Source: Pseudoalteromonas sp. MMG010 (lineage in GTDB: Bacteria; Pseudomonadota; Gammaproteobacteria; Enterobacterales; Alteromonadaceae). Taken from it: 64,000 bases of DNA. A program made the translations under genes and the position numbers. The stretch spans positions 1 to 64,000 of the forward strand of contig NZ_JAGJEG010000015.1 of the NCBI RefSeq assembly GCF_018100905.1, in the 5' to 3' direction. The notes under the pieces are model-generated. The model had not been told where the DNA came from and did not search any database. It saw only the letters and a program-made list of their open reading frames with translations. Below, in pieces: positions 37,342 to 46,664 of this stretch; the first letter of the stretch is position 1, and the number at the start of each line of letters is the position of its first letter.

Positions 37342-38154
37342 TTGACACCCTTTAAACTGACTGAAAGTGATTATCGTGAGATCGTCAACATCGTTTATCA
37401 AACCAGTGGTATTGTACTTAACGATACAAAACATGAAATGGTGTATGCTAGATTAGTGCGACGTATTAGGCAGTTAAAACTAACCAGTTTTTCTGCTTAT
37501 TTAGACTATTTAGCGTGTCATAGCGAGCTTGAGCTAGATATACTTATTAGTGCAATTACGACTAATTTAACGTCTTTTTTTCGTGAGCCTCATCATTTTC
37601 AGTTTATAAAACAATATTGTGTACCTAGTATTCTTAGCCGTAATAAGCAAAGTAAGCGTGTACGTTTTTGGTCAGCTGGCTGTGCAACAGGAGAAGAAGC
37701 ATATAGCTTAGCGATTGCGATTCAAGGGATGTTTCCTGCTGATTGGGATGTGAAAATCTTAGCGACCGATATAGATGCTCAAGTGATAGAGCAAGCTAAA
37801 CAAGGTGTTTATAGTAAAATAAGCTTATTAAATGTAAGTATTGAACAAAGAGAGAAGTGGTTTTACAAAAATAAACAAACGGCAAGTTATTCACTCCATC
37901 CGAGCATTGTAAATAAAGTCACTTTTAAGCGCTTAAATTTGCTATCGCAGTGGCCTATGCAAGGGCCGTTTGATTTGATTTTGTGCCGCAATGTGATGAT
38001 TTATTTTGATAAATTAACAAAAGAGCAGCTACTGTATCGTTATAACGATATTTTACACCCGCACGGGTATTTGTTTTTAGGGCATAGTGAAATGATAGCG
38101 CAAAAAAATAGCTCATTTATTAGCTTAGGCCACACCATGTATCAAAAAGTATAG
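37342..38154 (+). CDS. cheR: Receptor methyltransferase CheR
   Basis: This 270-residue protein has the CheR N-terminal helical domain (ITTNLTSFFREPHHF) and the SAM-binding domain (RVRFWSAGCATGEEAYSLAIAI, ILATDIDAQVIEQAKQGVY, FDLILCRNVMIYFD). It methylates glutamates of the receptor just upstream. No ATG fits; the TTG at 37342 lies 10 bases after AGG and gives the family length. It ends the cluster, with no cheB or cheD after it. Confidence 0.92.
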   Translation: MTPFKLTESDYREIVNIVYQTSGIVLNDTKHEMVYARLVRRIRQLKLTSFSAYLDYLACHSELELDILISAITTNLTSFFREPHHFQFIKQYCVPSILSRNKQSKRVRFWSAGCATGEEAYSLAIAIQGMFPADWDVKILATDIDAQVIEQAKQGVYSKISLLNVSIEQREKWFYKNKQTASYSLHPSIVNKVTFKRLNLLSQWPMQGPFDLILCRNVMIYFDKLTKEQLLYRYNDILHPHGYLFLGHSEMIAQKNSSFISLGHTMYQKV

Positions 38155-38162
38155 CGCATAAG

Positions 38163-39191
38163 TTAGGGAGTAATGACCCAAGGTTGTGATAGCCAGTAAT
38201 AACTACCCGGATGTGATTTTGCTGGGGCTGTACAGTTATATCGAGAGCGCCCTTGCTTAAGTTCGGTTGGTGAAACAATACGTACGCTGTGTTCATCAAG
38301 CCAATTTAACGTTGCTTTACCCGCCCCAGACACATAACACGTAAATTGATTTTTATTAAAATCCCGCTTTATAAACTGTATTGTAATAGCGGGTGGGTTT
38401 TCAGTACTGACACTATTTTTATATACCATGGATTCAATAGCAAAAGCGCGGGCATTAAGTTTAGTTTTAAGTGTTGTTAAGTTGCTATATACCCCGGATG
38501 CAGGAAAACGAGGCAGGCGACTAAAATCAGAATATTGACTAACAGCGCCAGAGTGCTGACCAATGCCAACAAAACCTAACTCGGTAATTAATACTTGTAA
38601 TGCATTATTAAATTCACCGTATGGGTAGGCTAAGTATTTAAAATCATGGCCAATCTCTTGCTTTATTCGCGTTTGAGAATGAAGAATGTCGTTTTTAATA
38701 CGTAATTGCCATTGTGTATCGGTTTCACCTTTTAATTTTTGATGTAAGTAATTGTGTTGGGCACTATGATTGGCAATTAACGCGCCTTTTTTAGCTAGCT
38801 CTCTGAGGTGATCCCAGCCCATTACATAATTCATTTTTTCATCAATTAAGGTCGGATTTACAAAAATGGTATACGGATAACCAAATTTTTCTAAAATAGG
38901 TGCAGCTTGTTCGTAGTTATTTTTATAGCCATCGTCAAAAGTGATGGCAACGGTTTTATCAGGTAACATTTTACCTTGCTCGAGTGCATTTATCAGCGTG
39001 TTAAGCGCAACAACATTATAATTATTTGTTTTTAAATAACGTAAATGCTCAGTAAAAGTATCGCCAGAGATGCTTGTAACGCTAGGAAGGGTGTTACTCA
39101 CATGATGATACTGTAAAATAACGGCAGCTTGAGTGCGAAAAGAAACACACGTGAGGATACATAACACTAAATGAAACAATTTCTTATACAT
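38163..39191 (-). CDS. Secreted polysaccharide deacetylase
   Basis: About 342 residues with a signal peptide (MYKKLFHLVLCILTCVSFRTQA). The NodB domain (about 60-245) has TFDDGYKNNYE with the metal-binding Asp pair, HSAQHNYLH (His motif) and YLAYPYGEFN. This family removes N-acetyl groups from surface polysaccharides such as poly-N-acetylglucosamine or chitin. A C-terminal segment of about 85 residues is extra. The start at 39191 is uncertain (39206 is also in frame); either way the 5' end overlaps that of the divergent dinF. Confidence 0.87.
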   Translation of the reverse strand: MYKKLFHLVLCILTCVSFRTQAAVILQYHHVSNTLPSVTSISGDTFTEHLRYLKTNNYNVVALNTLINALEQGKMLPDKTVAITFDDGYKNNYEQAAPILEKFGYPYTIFVNPTLIDEKMNYVMGWDHLRELAKKGALIANHSAQHNYLHQKLKGETDTQWQLRIKNDILHSQTRIKQEIGHDFKYLAYPYGEFNNALQVLITELGFVGIGQHSGAVSQYSDFSRLPRFPASGVYSNLTTLKTKLNARAFAIESMVYKNSVSTENPPAITIQFIKRDFNKNQFTCYVSGAGKATLNWLDEHSVRIVSPTELKQGRSRYNCTAPAKSHPGSYYWLSQPWVITP

Positions 39192-40505
39192 AATAAAGCG
39201 CACCATAAAAGTTTACTGTTGTTAGCGACGCCAATGATATTATCAAATATTACGGTGCCTTTGTTAGGAATTGTTGATACTGCAGTGATAGGCCACCTTG
39301 AAAGCGCTCATTACTTAGCGGGCATTGCGCTAGGCTCTGCGGTTATTTCGTTGTTATTTTGGCTTGCTGGGGTGTTACGGATGAGCACCACCGGGTTAGT
39401 AGCGCAAGCTTACGGTAAAAACGATTTAGCACAGTTGTCTGCGTTACTTAAGCGTAGCTTATTGCTAGCCGGTGCTGCGGCGATATTGCTCATTTTACTC
39501 TCCCCCTTAATTGCACAAGCAATGGCATTCCTTTCGGGCGCGAATAATGCAGTGCTTACACAAGCGAATACCTATTTTAGTATCCGTATTTTTAGTGCTC
39601 CAGCAGCGCTATGTAATTTAGTTTTACTAGGGTGGATGCTTGGGGTGCATTACGCGCGAGGACCTTTTTACTTATTATTAGTCACGAATATCACTAATAT
39701 AGTCCTTGATATTTATTTTGTCGTTTACCTAGATTGGGGGGTAGCAGGTGCCGCTTGGGCCTCCTTAATTGCTGATTACAGTGCTTTTATTTTTGCTTTG
39801 TTATTAGTGATTAAACTTGCAAGCAAACAGCAGATTAAACTCATCTTACCTGGGTGGCTGAGTGTTGCTAAAATGGCGAACTTATTACGCTTCAATAGCG
39901 ATATATTTATTCGCTCTTTAATATTGCAGTTGTGTTTTAGCTTTATGACCTTTTATGGCGCACGATTAGGTGAGATAACACTTGCAGCAAATGCTGTTTT
40001 GCTTAATTTTTTAATGTTAGTGAGCTTTGCACTAGATGGTGTCGCTTATGCAAGTGAGGCTAAAGTAGGCCAAGCAAAAGGGCAAAAGAGTGTTAAAAAT
40101 ATTGAGTTGTGGGTAAAAGTGAGCGCATTTTGGGGGATGCTGTTTGGCATACTTTATAGTGTGTTTTTTGCCTTGTTTGGTTCTAGCATTATTAAGTTAC
40201 TAACAAATGTACCAGAGGTTATTAGCACTGCTAATGAGTATTTACCGTGGGTTGTCGTATTACCTGTTTTAGCAATGAGTTGTTTTTTATTTGATGGGGT
40301 TTTTGTCGGATTAACACGAGCAAAAAATATGCGTAACAGTATGTTTATAAGTGCTGCTATCGGCTTTTTTGGAGTGTTTTTTGTATTCATTAATTGGCAA
40401 AATCATGCCTTATGGTTAGCAATGAGTTGCTTTATGCTTATGCGTGGAGTGACATTAATTATAAAGTATTTACAGTTAAAGCAAGATAAACAATTACTTG
40501 ATTAG
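39171..40505 (+). CDS. dinF: MATE family efflux transporter DinF
   Basis: This 444-residue protein has twelve hydrophobic helices and close similarity to E. coli DinF (LATPMILSNITVPLLGIVDTAVIGHL, FLRMSTTGL-like VLRMSTTGLVAQAYG, LVLLGWMLGVHYARGP, FDGVFVGLTRAKNMRNSM). MATE proteins export toxic compounds in exchange for Na+ or H+. In E. coli dinF follows lexA; here it lies 8 kb away and I see no SOS box before it. The first 21 bases overlap the 5' end of the divergent deacetylase gene; the stop is one base from that of the next gene. Confidence 0.92.
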   Translation: MKQFLIHNKAHHKSLLLLATPMILSNITVPLLGIVDTAVIGHLESAHYLAGIALGSAVISLLFWLAGVLRMSTTGLVAQAYGKNDLAQLSALLKRSLLLAGAAAILLILLSPLIAQAMAFLSGANNAVLTQANTYFSIRIFSAPAALCNLVLLGWMLGVHYARGPFYLLLVTNITNIVLDIYFVVYLDWGVAGAAWASLIADYSAFIFALLLVIKLASKQQIKLILPGWLSVAKMANLLRFNSDIFIRSLILQLCFSFMTFYGARLGEITLAANAVLLNFLMLVSFALDGVAYASEAKVGQAKGQKSVKNIELWVKVSAFWGMLFGILYSVFFALFGSSIIKLLTNVPEVISTANEYLPWVVVLPVLAMSCFLFDGVFVGLTRAKNMRNSMFISAAIGFFGVFFVFINWQNHALWLAMSCFMLMRGVTLIIKYLQLKQDKQLLD

Positions 40506-40506
40506 C

Positions 40507-40776
40507 TTATTTCCAAAGATCAGGGTCGTGGTTTTTAACGCCTATATCTTTTAATACTTGAGAAAAGCGGTTAGCAAAAATACCACTGTAGCCCCATGCA
40601 GCTAAAATAAGTGCTGGTATCAGCAAAATAATGCCAATAATTTGTAGAGCAAAATGGGTATAATAACCGGCAAAAATGAGCATCGCGGCAAGTACAAAAA
40701 GTACTACGCCGCGAAGAAAGCGCTTTAAACTCAATTTAGGTTGGCTACCTAAACGGTATATAAACGGCTTTAACAT
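40507..40776 (-). CDS. Small membrane protein, unknown function
   Basis: This 89-residue protein has two predicted helices (LRGVVLFVLAAMLIFAGYYTHF and LQIIGIILLIPALILAAWGYSGI) and a short polar C terminus ending in HDPDLWK. It begins 8 bases after the nfuA stop and is therefore probably cotranscribed with it. Not recognised as a named family. Confidence 0.7.
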   Translation of the reverse strand: MLKPFIYRLGSQPKLSLKRFLRGVVLFVLAAMLIFAGYYTHFALQIIGIILLIPALILAAWGYSGIFANRFSQVLKDIGVKNHDPDLWK

Positions 40777-40784
40777 AAGTGTGC

Positions 40785-41360
40785 TTAGTAGTACGAATGA
40801 TCACCAGCTTGGTGCTCGGTAATATCAGCAACACCGGTAATTTCTTCAAATTTAGCAATCATTTCTTTTTCAATGCCTTCTTTTAGCGTGACATCGATCA
40901 TAGAGCAACCATTACAACCACCACCAAATTGAAGTACAGCAATACCGGCTTCAGTGATCTCAACTAAGCTTACCTGTCCACCATGGTTAGCTAATTGTGG
41001 GTTTACTTCGGTTTCGAGCATATGTTGTACACGCTCGTTCAGTGTTGCATCGTCACCAATTTTACGCGCTTTAGCATTAGGGGCTTTAAGTGTTAACTGA
41101 GTCCCCATTTTATCAGTAACAAAATCAATTTCAGCTTCTTCTAAAAATGGTGCGCTTTCAGCGTCTACCACTGCATCAAAGCCATTAAAATTAAGGCGAA
41201 TATCACTGTCTTCAACAGCGTCTTCTGGGCAGTAAGATACACCACACTCTGCTTGTGAGGTACCAGGGTTTACAACAAACACACGAATATTGGTTTGTTG
41301 CGATTGATCTGCTAAAAGTTTAGCAAAATGCGCTTGCGCTGTTTCGGAAATAGAAATCAT
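40785..41360 (-). CDS. nfuA: Fe/S biogenesis protein NfuA
   Basis: At 191 residues it has the exact E. coli length, with a degenerate A-type domain (residues 1-95) and a C-terminal Nfu domain with Cys149 and Cys152 ([15 protein letters not shown]). It carries and delivers [4Fe-4S] clusters to target enzymes such as aconitase-type proteins. In E. coli it adjoins the comF-like gntX and bioH; here those genes are 5 kb away. It is followed by a small membrane protein gene in the same operon. Confidence 0.96.
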   Translation of the reverse strand: MISISETAQAHFAKLLADQSQQTNIRVFVVNPGTSQAECGVSYCPEDAVEDSDIRLNFNGFDAVVDAESAPFLEEAEIDFVTDKMGTQLTLKAPNAKARKIGDDATLNERVQHMLETEVNPQLANHGGQVSLVEITEAGIAVLQFGGGCNGCSMIDVTLKEGIEKEMIAKFEEITGVADITEHQAGDHSYY

Positions 41361-41506
41361 AACACCGTCTATACTTGACTAAATTACTCGGATACTGCAT
41401 ATCATACTCCGCTCATCGTGTTGCGGCTAGTATTGAGCGTAAAAAGTTGGCATCTTATTTTGCCAATGCTAGCGTAGCACCATTAAGCCATTTTTGAGTG
41501 TAATAC

Positions 41507-44065
41507 ATGCGTTTACTATTATTTATAACCACAGTAATGGCGACATTAGTTAGTTTTTCAAGTGTCGCTAAACCCTTATCTTATTATTTTGCTGATGATG
41601 TTGAATTTGATCCAGCTATTCCTACGCCCCAACAAGTTTTAGGTTATGAAGTTGGACAATGGCATGTACGTCCTGATCAGTTAGTACAATATATGCAGTT
41701 ATTAGCGCAAAAAAGTGACCGTATTAATTTTGAAGTCATTGGGCGCACCCACGAGCAGCGCCCATTGGTGATGCTAACAATTACTGCACCTGATAAATTA
41801 GAAAATATCGAGAAAATTCGCAGTGCTCATTTAGCGCGACTAACAGATAAAGTCGCTAAGAGTGAAGATGATAGTGCCGTTGTATGGATGGGCTACAGTG
41901 TACATGGCAATGAATCATCGGGTAGTAATGCTGCATTGCTTGTGGCTTATTATTTAGCCGCGGCGCAAGGTGATGAAATACAAACATTATTAAATAATAC
42001 GGTTATTTTGCTCGATCCATCTTTAAACCCGGATGGTCTAGCTCGTTTTGCAAATTGGGCAAACAGCAACCGTGGCATGAATTTATCGACCGACCCAAAA
42101 ACTAGAGAGCATATTGAAAGTTGGCCTAGCAGTAGGACAAATCATTATTTATTTGATTTAAATAGAGATTGGTTACTACTTCAGCACCCTGAGTCTCGTG
42201 CTCGTATTGCAAAGTTTCATCAATGGAAACCAAATATTTTAACTGACTTCCATGAAATGGGACCAAGCAGTAGTTTTTTCTTTCAGCCTGGAATTGCAAC
42301 AAGAAAACACCCCATCACCCCCGATGAAAATGTTGATTTAACGAAAGCTATTGCCACTTATCATGCAAAAACGCTAGATGCGAATAATGCGCTATATTTT
42401 ACCGAAGAAAGCTTCGATGACTTTTATTATGGTAAAGGCTCAACTTACCCAGATGTAAATGGCGGGGTGGGTATTTTATTTGAACAAGCGAGTTCACGTG
42501 GGCACAGTCAAGAAACCATTAATGGGCTACTCACTTTTCCTTTTACCATTAAAAACCAACTTCTCACTAGCTTATCAACATTTAAAGCGGCAGTAGATAA
42601 CCGCGAAGCATTACTTGATTACCAAGCTCGGTTTTATAATCAAGCGATAGAATTAGCTAATGATGATAACTTTGAAGGGTATATCGTAGAAAACAATGGT
42701 GATAATACCCGTATCAATGATTTTTTAGCGCTATTAAAGCAACATCAAATTAATGCATTTGCGACTACTAAAATGCTAAAAGTAAATGGTGAAAGCTATG
42801 CTAAAAATAGTTTTTATGTACCATTAGCACAGAAACAATATCGGTTAGTTAAAGCTATTTTTAGTGAGCAGAAAAACTTTATTGATAATACGTTTTATGA
42901 TGTTTCGGGTTGGACTTTAGCCCACGCTTTTAACTTGCAGTTTGCCAAAGTTACAAGCGACTGGGGATTAAAAACAGAAAAAACACCTTGGGAAAAAGCA
43001 AAATCCACATCGATAAAGACGTTAGGCAATAGCTATGCTTTTGCTTTTCCGTGGGATGATTATTTAGCGCCTAAAATGCTCAATAGCTTATTGCAAAAAG
43101 GCATAAAAGCACGAGTGGCATTAAAAGCTTTAACGGCTACCACGCCTTCAGGTGAAATAGATTTTGCTGCCGGTAGTATTATTGTTGCTGCGGGTTTACA
43201 AGACAAAAACAATTGGGTAACGCTACTTAATAACGCGCAAAATGAATTTGGAATTGCTATAACCCCAATTACTACAGGGTTAACCAGCCAAGGAGCTGAT
43301 TTAGGCTCACGTACCATGGCCGTTGTAAAAGCACCTAAGGTGTTATTGATAGGGGGCAGTGGTGTTAGCCAGTATGAGGTGGGCGAAGTATGGTATTACT
43401 TAGACCGTTTTGTAGGTGTTGCCCCAAGTATTGTTGAAATAAGCCGTTTAGATTCGCTTGATTTAGATAACTATAGCCACATTGTGCTCACTCATGGCAA
43501 CTTTGATCGTATCACTGACAAAATGAAAGTCGCTATTAAAAACTGGGTACGAGAAGGGGGAGTTATTTGGGGCCATAAAGGAGGCGCAAAGTTTTTAGCC
43601 GATCAGCAACTGCTTAAAGCAAATTATTTATCACGTCGCGATCTAGCTAGTGCCTTTGAAACTAAAGACTTACATTATGGTGATAAAGATCATTTAGCTG
43701 GTAGGCAACGAATCGCAGGAGCGATTTTTAATACCGACGTTGATTTAACTCATCCTCTTACCTATTCGATTAAACGAGACACCCTACCGGTATTTAAAAA
43801 TAGTACATGGCTATTACAAGCATCACAGGCTCCGTTTGTAAATGTACTTACGTATACTAATAAGCCGCTACTTGCCGGGTTTAGTGATAAGGTAAACGTT
43901 GATCAAATTGCCGGAGAAGCTGAATTGATAGCACATTCATATGGACGAGGAAGTGTTATAGCGATGACCGACAACCCGGTGTTTAGAGGGTACTGGTATG
44001 GCACAAGTCGGTTGTTAAGTAATGCACTCTTTTTTGGGCATACTTTTAGAGCTAATGGCGATTAG
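41507..44065 (+). CDS. M14 family zinc carboxypeptidase, exported
   Basis: This 852-residue protein has a signal peptide (cleavage near SVA, residue 21). The peptidase domain is at about residues 45-365, with zinc ligands His133 and Glu136 (VHGNESSGS) and His249 (TDFHEMGP), Arg/Asn in NPDGLARF and NLNRD-like DLNRDW, and catalytic Glu326 (ILFEQASSRG). A long C-terminal region (about 400-850), including a type 1 glutamine amidotransferase-like part (VLLIGGSGVSQYEVGEVWYYLD), follows. It probably trims peptides or cell-wall peptides in the envelope. Confidence 0.88.
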   Translation: MRLLLFITTVMATLVSFSSVAKPLSYYFADDVEFDPAIPTPQQVLGYEVGQWHVRPDQLVQYMQLLAQKSDRINFEVIGRTHEQRPLVMLTITAPDKLENIEKIRSAHLARLTDKVAKSEDDSAVVWMGYSVHGNESSGSNAALLVAYYLAAAQGDEIQTLLNNTVILLDPSLNPDGLARFANWANSNRGMNLSTDPKTREHIESWPSSRTNHYLFDLNRDWLLLQHPESRARIAKFHQWKPNILTDFHEMGPSSSFFFQPGIATRKHPITPDENVDLTKAIATYHAKTLDANNALYFTEESFDDFYYGKGSTYPDVNGGVGILFEQASSRGHSQETINGLLTFPFTIKNQLLTSLSTFKAAVDNREALLDYQARFYNQAIELANDDNFEGYIVENNGDNTRINDFLALLKQHQINAFATTKMLKVNGESYAKNSFYVPLAQKQYRLVKAIFSEQKNFIDNTFYDVSGWTLAHAFNLQFAKVTSDWGLKTEKTPWEKAKSTSIKTLGNSYAFAFPWDDYLAPKMLNSLLQKGIKARVALKALTATTPSGEIDFAAGSIIVAAGLQDKNNWVTLLNNAQNEFGIAITPITTGLTSQGADLGSRTMAVVKAPKVLLIGGSGVSQYEVGEVWYYLDRFVGVAPSIVEISRLDSLDLDNYSHIVLTHGNFDRITDKMKVAIKNWVREGGVIWGHKGGAKFLADQQLLKANYLSRRDLASAFETKDLHYGDKDHLAGRQRIAGAIFNTDVDLTHPLTYSIKRDTLPVFKNSTWLLQASQAPFVNVLTYTNKPLLAGFSDKVNVDQIAGEAELIAHSYGRGSVIAMTDNPVFRGYWYGTSRLLSNALFFGHTFRANGD

Positions 44066-44082
44066 AATAAGCATGCACGTAT

Positions 44083-44116
44083 GGTAAATATGTTTGTATA
44101 CAAAAGCATATTTACC
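44083..44116. other. Nested 34-base palindrome
   Basis: Outer arms GGTAAATATG/CATATTTACC enclose TTTGTATACAAA, itself a perfect palindrome, with only an AG interruption. It lies 18 bases after the M14 peptidase stop and 40 bases before the small gene of the zinc locus. No T tract, so it may be a transcript-end hairpin or an operator. Confidence 0.55.
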
Positions 44117-44138
44117 TATCGACAAAATAACCGGTAAC

Positions 44139-44151
44139 GTTATAGTATATC
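44139..44151. promoter_or_regulatory. Candidate Zur box
   Basis: GTTATAGTATATC fits the gammaproteobacterial Zur core GTTATA-N-TATAAC with one mismatch, directly before the ATG at 44156. A ZnuD-type receptor gene follows, as expected of a zinc-repressed locus. Confidence 0.6.
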
Positions 44152-44155
44152 AACT

Positions 44156-44455
44156 ATGCAAAGATTGATTTTACACTCACTTAGACGCCACACCACATTA
44201 TTAAAATATAGTGTGGTGCTTTTGTTGTTGTTCAGTGTTATTTCTCTTTGGCACGATACCTCGCATGCAGCAAATACAGACCAAGAATGTGAGCTATGTT
44301 TAAGTTCTTTTGATTTAGACGAATCAATTTCAAGTAAAGTAACTTTATTTGAAGGTGAAATTGATTTATACCCACCTACTCCCCTAATTAGTAAGCACTT
44401 TTATAGCAAATTTATTGCTATTACAGGTAATAGAGACCCTCCAAGCGTTATTTAG
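44156..44455 (+). CDS. Small exported protein upstream of the zinc receptor (DUF2946-like)
   Basis: This 99-residue protein has an N-terminal signal helix (TLLKYSVVLLLLFSVISLWH), a potential metal site of His33, His37 and the pair Cys45/Cys48 (ECELC), and ends in NRDPPSVI. The H-plus-CxxC arrangement and the R-x-PP tail recall the DUF2946 family found beside metal-related TonB receptors; the assignment is tentative. A Zur box touches its start and the receptor gene follows 79 bases later, so the two are probably cotranscribed under zinc control. Confidence 0.65.
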   Translation: MQRLILHSLRRHTTLLKYSVVLLLLFSVISLWHDTSHAANTDQECELCLSSFDLDESISSKVTLFEGEIDLYPPTPLISKHFYSKFIAITGNRDPPSVI

Positions 44456-44534
44456 AAAACAAATCAGTTAAACGAATTTTGTGCTCGTTATTTTATAGCG
44501 AGTAAGTTTTATTGTGTATTTTAGAGATAACAAC

Positions 44535-46655
44535 ATGAGAAATAACTATTCACCTTTAATGCTCGCTTTATTAGCAGCCATGAGTAGCACGGCCTATGCC
44601 GATGAAAAAAACATCCAAAAAGATGAAACCGATATAGAAGAAATTGTCATTACAGCATCGCCGATAAAGCGTACTGTACTTGAATCAAGCACCCCCGTTA
44701 GTGTTTTAAGTGGTGAGGAGTTAGATCAAAATCAAGCGGCCACCTTAGGCGACACTTTAAAAAACATACCCGGTGTACATAGCTCTTACTATGGCCCTGT
44801 AGCAAGTAGCCCAATTATTCGTGGATTAGATGGACCAAGAATTAAAGTGGTACAAAATGGCTTAGGTGCCTCTGATGCATCGCGGGTAGGCCCAGATCAT
44901 CAAGTATCTACAGAGTCCTCTACAGCTACTCAAATCGAAGTATTAAGAGGGCCTGCCACACTGCTATATGGTAGTGGTGCTATTGGTGGTGTTGTCAATG
45001 TGGTTGACAATCGGCTGCCTTCACAAAAACAAGAGGGGATCTCTGGCGAGGTCTTTGCGCAATACGATAATGTAGCCGATGCAAAAACACTTTCAACAGA
45101 TTTAAACGCAGGAACAGGCGATTTTGTTTTTCATATTGATGGCTACACTCGTAAAACTGATGATTATAAAATACCAGTCCCAGGTGATATAAACGAAGAG
45201 GGTGGCAGTACTACACTTGCTAATTCTGCTATTGATGCGAGTGGCTATAATTTAGGTGGCGGTTGGATCACCGATGACTCACGTGTTGCGCTTTCATATG
45301 GGCATATGGAGTCTGATTATGGGCTACCCGGTGAAGAGGGCGTGTTTATCACTCTAAATCAAGATCGCTACCAAGGTGTTGTTGATTGGAATAACCTAAA
45401 TGGTTTTATAAATGCCGTACATTGGCAAAATGCCTATACCGATTACGAACATTCTGAGATTGAAGGTGCTGAGATAGGCACTACGTTTAAAAATGAAAGT
45501 GTAGAATCTAGATTATGGGCAGAACATGCGCCAGTTTTTGGTTGGCAAGGGGTTGTTGGCCTACATTATAACAAAAGTGACTTTGAAGCTGTCGGTGAAG
45601 AAGCATTTACCCCTGCAACTAAAACAGATAGCGTTGCCGTATTTGTAATGGAAGAAAAAGAGGTTGGCTCTTTATTATGGCAAGTCGGTACGCGTATTGA
45701 GCAATTAAATCATGATGTAGATAATGATTTTTTTACTGATTTAAGTTCTGATAATGCTATTTCGTTTGATAATAAAGATTATACCGCCGTTTCAGGTTCA
45801 GCTGGTGTTGTGTGGAGTATTAACAATAAACATTCACTCGCGTTTAATTATGCGTACTCGCAGCGCGCCCCCTCTGCTTCTGAAATGTATTCATATGGGC
45901 CCCATATTGGCTCTGGTACGTACGAAGTTGGTGGTAATTTTGAACTAAGTAGTAGTAACGGCCAATACAGCGTTGTGCAAACTGATAAAGAGATGAATAA
46001 AGAGGTTTCTAATAACTTAGATTTAACCTACCGATACCAAGCGGATACGTGGAATGCCAATATTAGTGTATTTAATAACGAAATTAATGACTATATATTT
46101 GAAAACTTTACCGACTTAGTGATTAGTGATGGTGCGTTTATCTCCTCAACTGACTATGAAAACCAAGTGGCTATATCGGGCGAATCAGATGAAGAAACAG
46201 ATGGTTTACCGGTTGTGTTATTTTCGCAGCAAGATGCAAGACTTTATGGCTACGAAGCGCAAATTGATTGGCATTTAAATGATGACTGGCGTTTAGAGGT
46301 GTTCACCGATTACACCCGAGCTAAATTAGATGCAGGGGGCAATGTACCAAGAATACCGCCAATGAGAATTGGATCATCAGTGCACTATGAGTTCGGTAAT
46401 TGGCACACTGAAGTGGAGGTTATTCGTAATAGTAAGCAAGATAAAATAGCAGATAACGAAACACAAACTCAAGGTTATACCATGGTTTCGGCATCGGCTA
46501 ATTACTATCTTGATTTAGATAATGTAGATATGACGATTTATATCAAAGGCGATAATTTAACGGACCAAGAAGGGCGTGTGCATTCATCTTATTTAAAAGA
46601 TGAAGCACCTTTACCTGGACGCTCTGTAAGCTTAGGTATTAGGGCTCGTTTTTAA
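44535..46655 (+). CDS. TonB-dependent outer membrane receptor, ZnuD-like
   Basis: This 706-residue protein has a signal peptide (ending AYA-DEK), a TonB box-like IEEIVITASP, a plug domain (about 35-150) and a 22-strand barrel ending in GIRARF. The plug segment PIIRGLDGPRIKVVQNGLG..DASRVGPDH matches ZnuD-type zinc receptors. Substrate zinc is supported by the upstream Zur box. The ATG at 44535 follows AGAGA; a GTG at 44514 is in frame but would spoil the signal peptide. Confidence 0.88.
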   Translation: MRNNYSPLMLALLAAMSSTAYADEKNIQKDETDIEEIVITASPIKRTVLESSTPVSVLSGEELDQNQAATLGDTLKNIPGVHSSYYGPVASSPIIRGLDGPRIKVVQNGLGASDASRVGPDHQVSTESSTATQIEVLRGPATLLYGSGAIGGVVNVVDNRLPSQKQEGISGEVFAQYDNVADAKTLSTDLNAGTGDFVFHIDGYTRKTDDYKIPVPGDINEEGGSTTLANSAIDASGYNLGGGWITDDSRVALSYGHMESDYGLPGEEGVFITLNQDRYQGVVDWNNLNGFINAVHWQNAYTDYEHSEIEGAEIGTTFKNESVESRLWAEHAPVFGWQGVVGLHYNKSDFEAVGEEAFTPATKTDSVAVFVMEEKEVGSLLWQVGTRIEQLNHDVDNDFFTDLSSDNAISFDNKDYTAVSGSAGVVWSINNKHSLAFNYAYSQRAPSASEMYSYGPHIGSGTYEVGGNFELSSSNGQYSVVQTDKEMNKEVSNNLDLTYRYQADTWNANISVFNNEINDYIFENFTDLVISDGAFISSTDYENQVAISGESDEETDGLPVVLFSQQDARLYGYEAQIDWHLNDDWRLEVFTDYTRAKLDAGGNVPRIPPMRIGSSVHYEFGNWHTEVEVIRNSKQDKIADNETQTQGYTMVSASANYYLDLDNVDMTIYIKGDNLTDQEGRVHSSYLKDEAPLPGRSVSLGIRARF

Positions 46656-46664
46656 CCTTTAACA

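Noticed and set aside
39100..39171. SOS box for dinF
   Set aside because: The closest match has a nine-base spacer and a mismatched right half.
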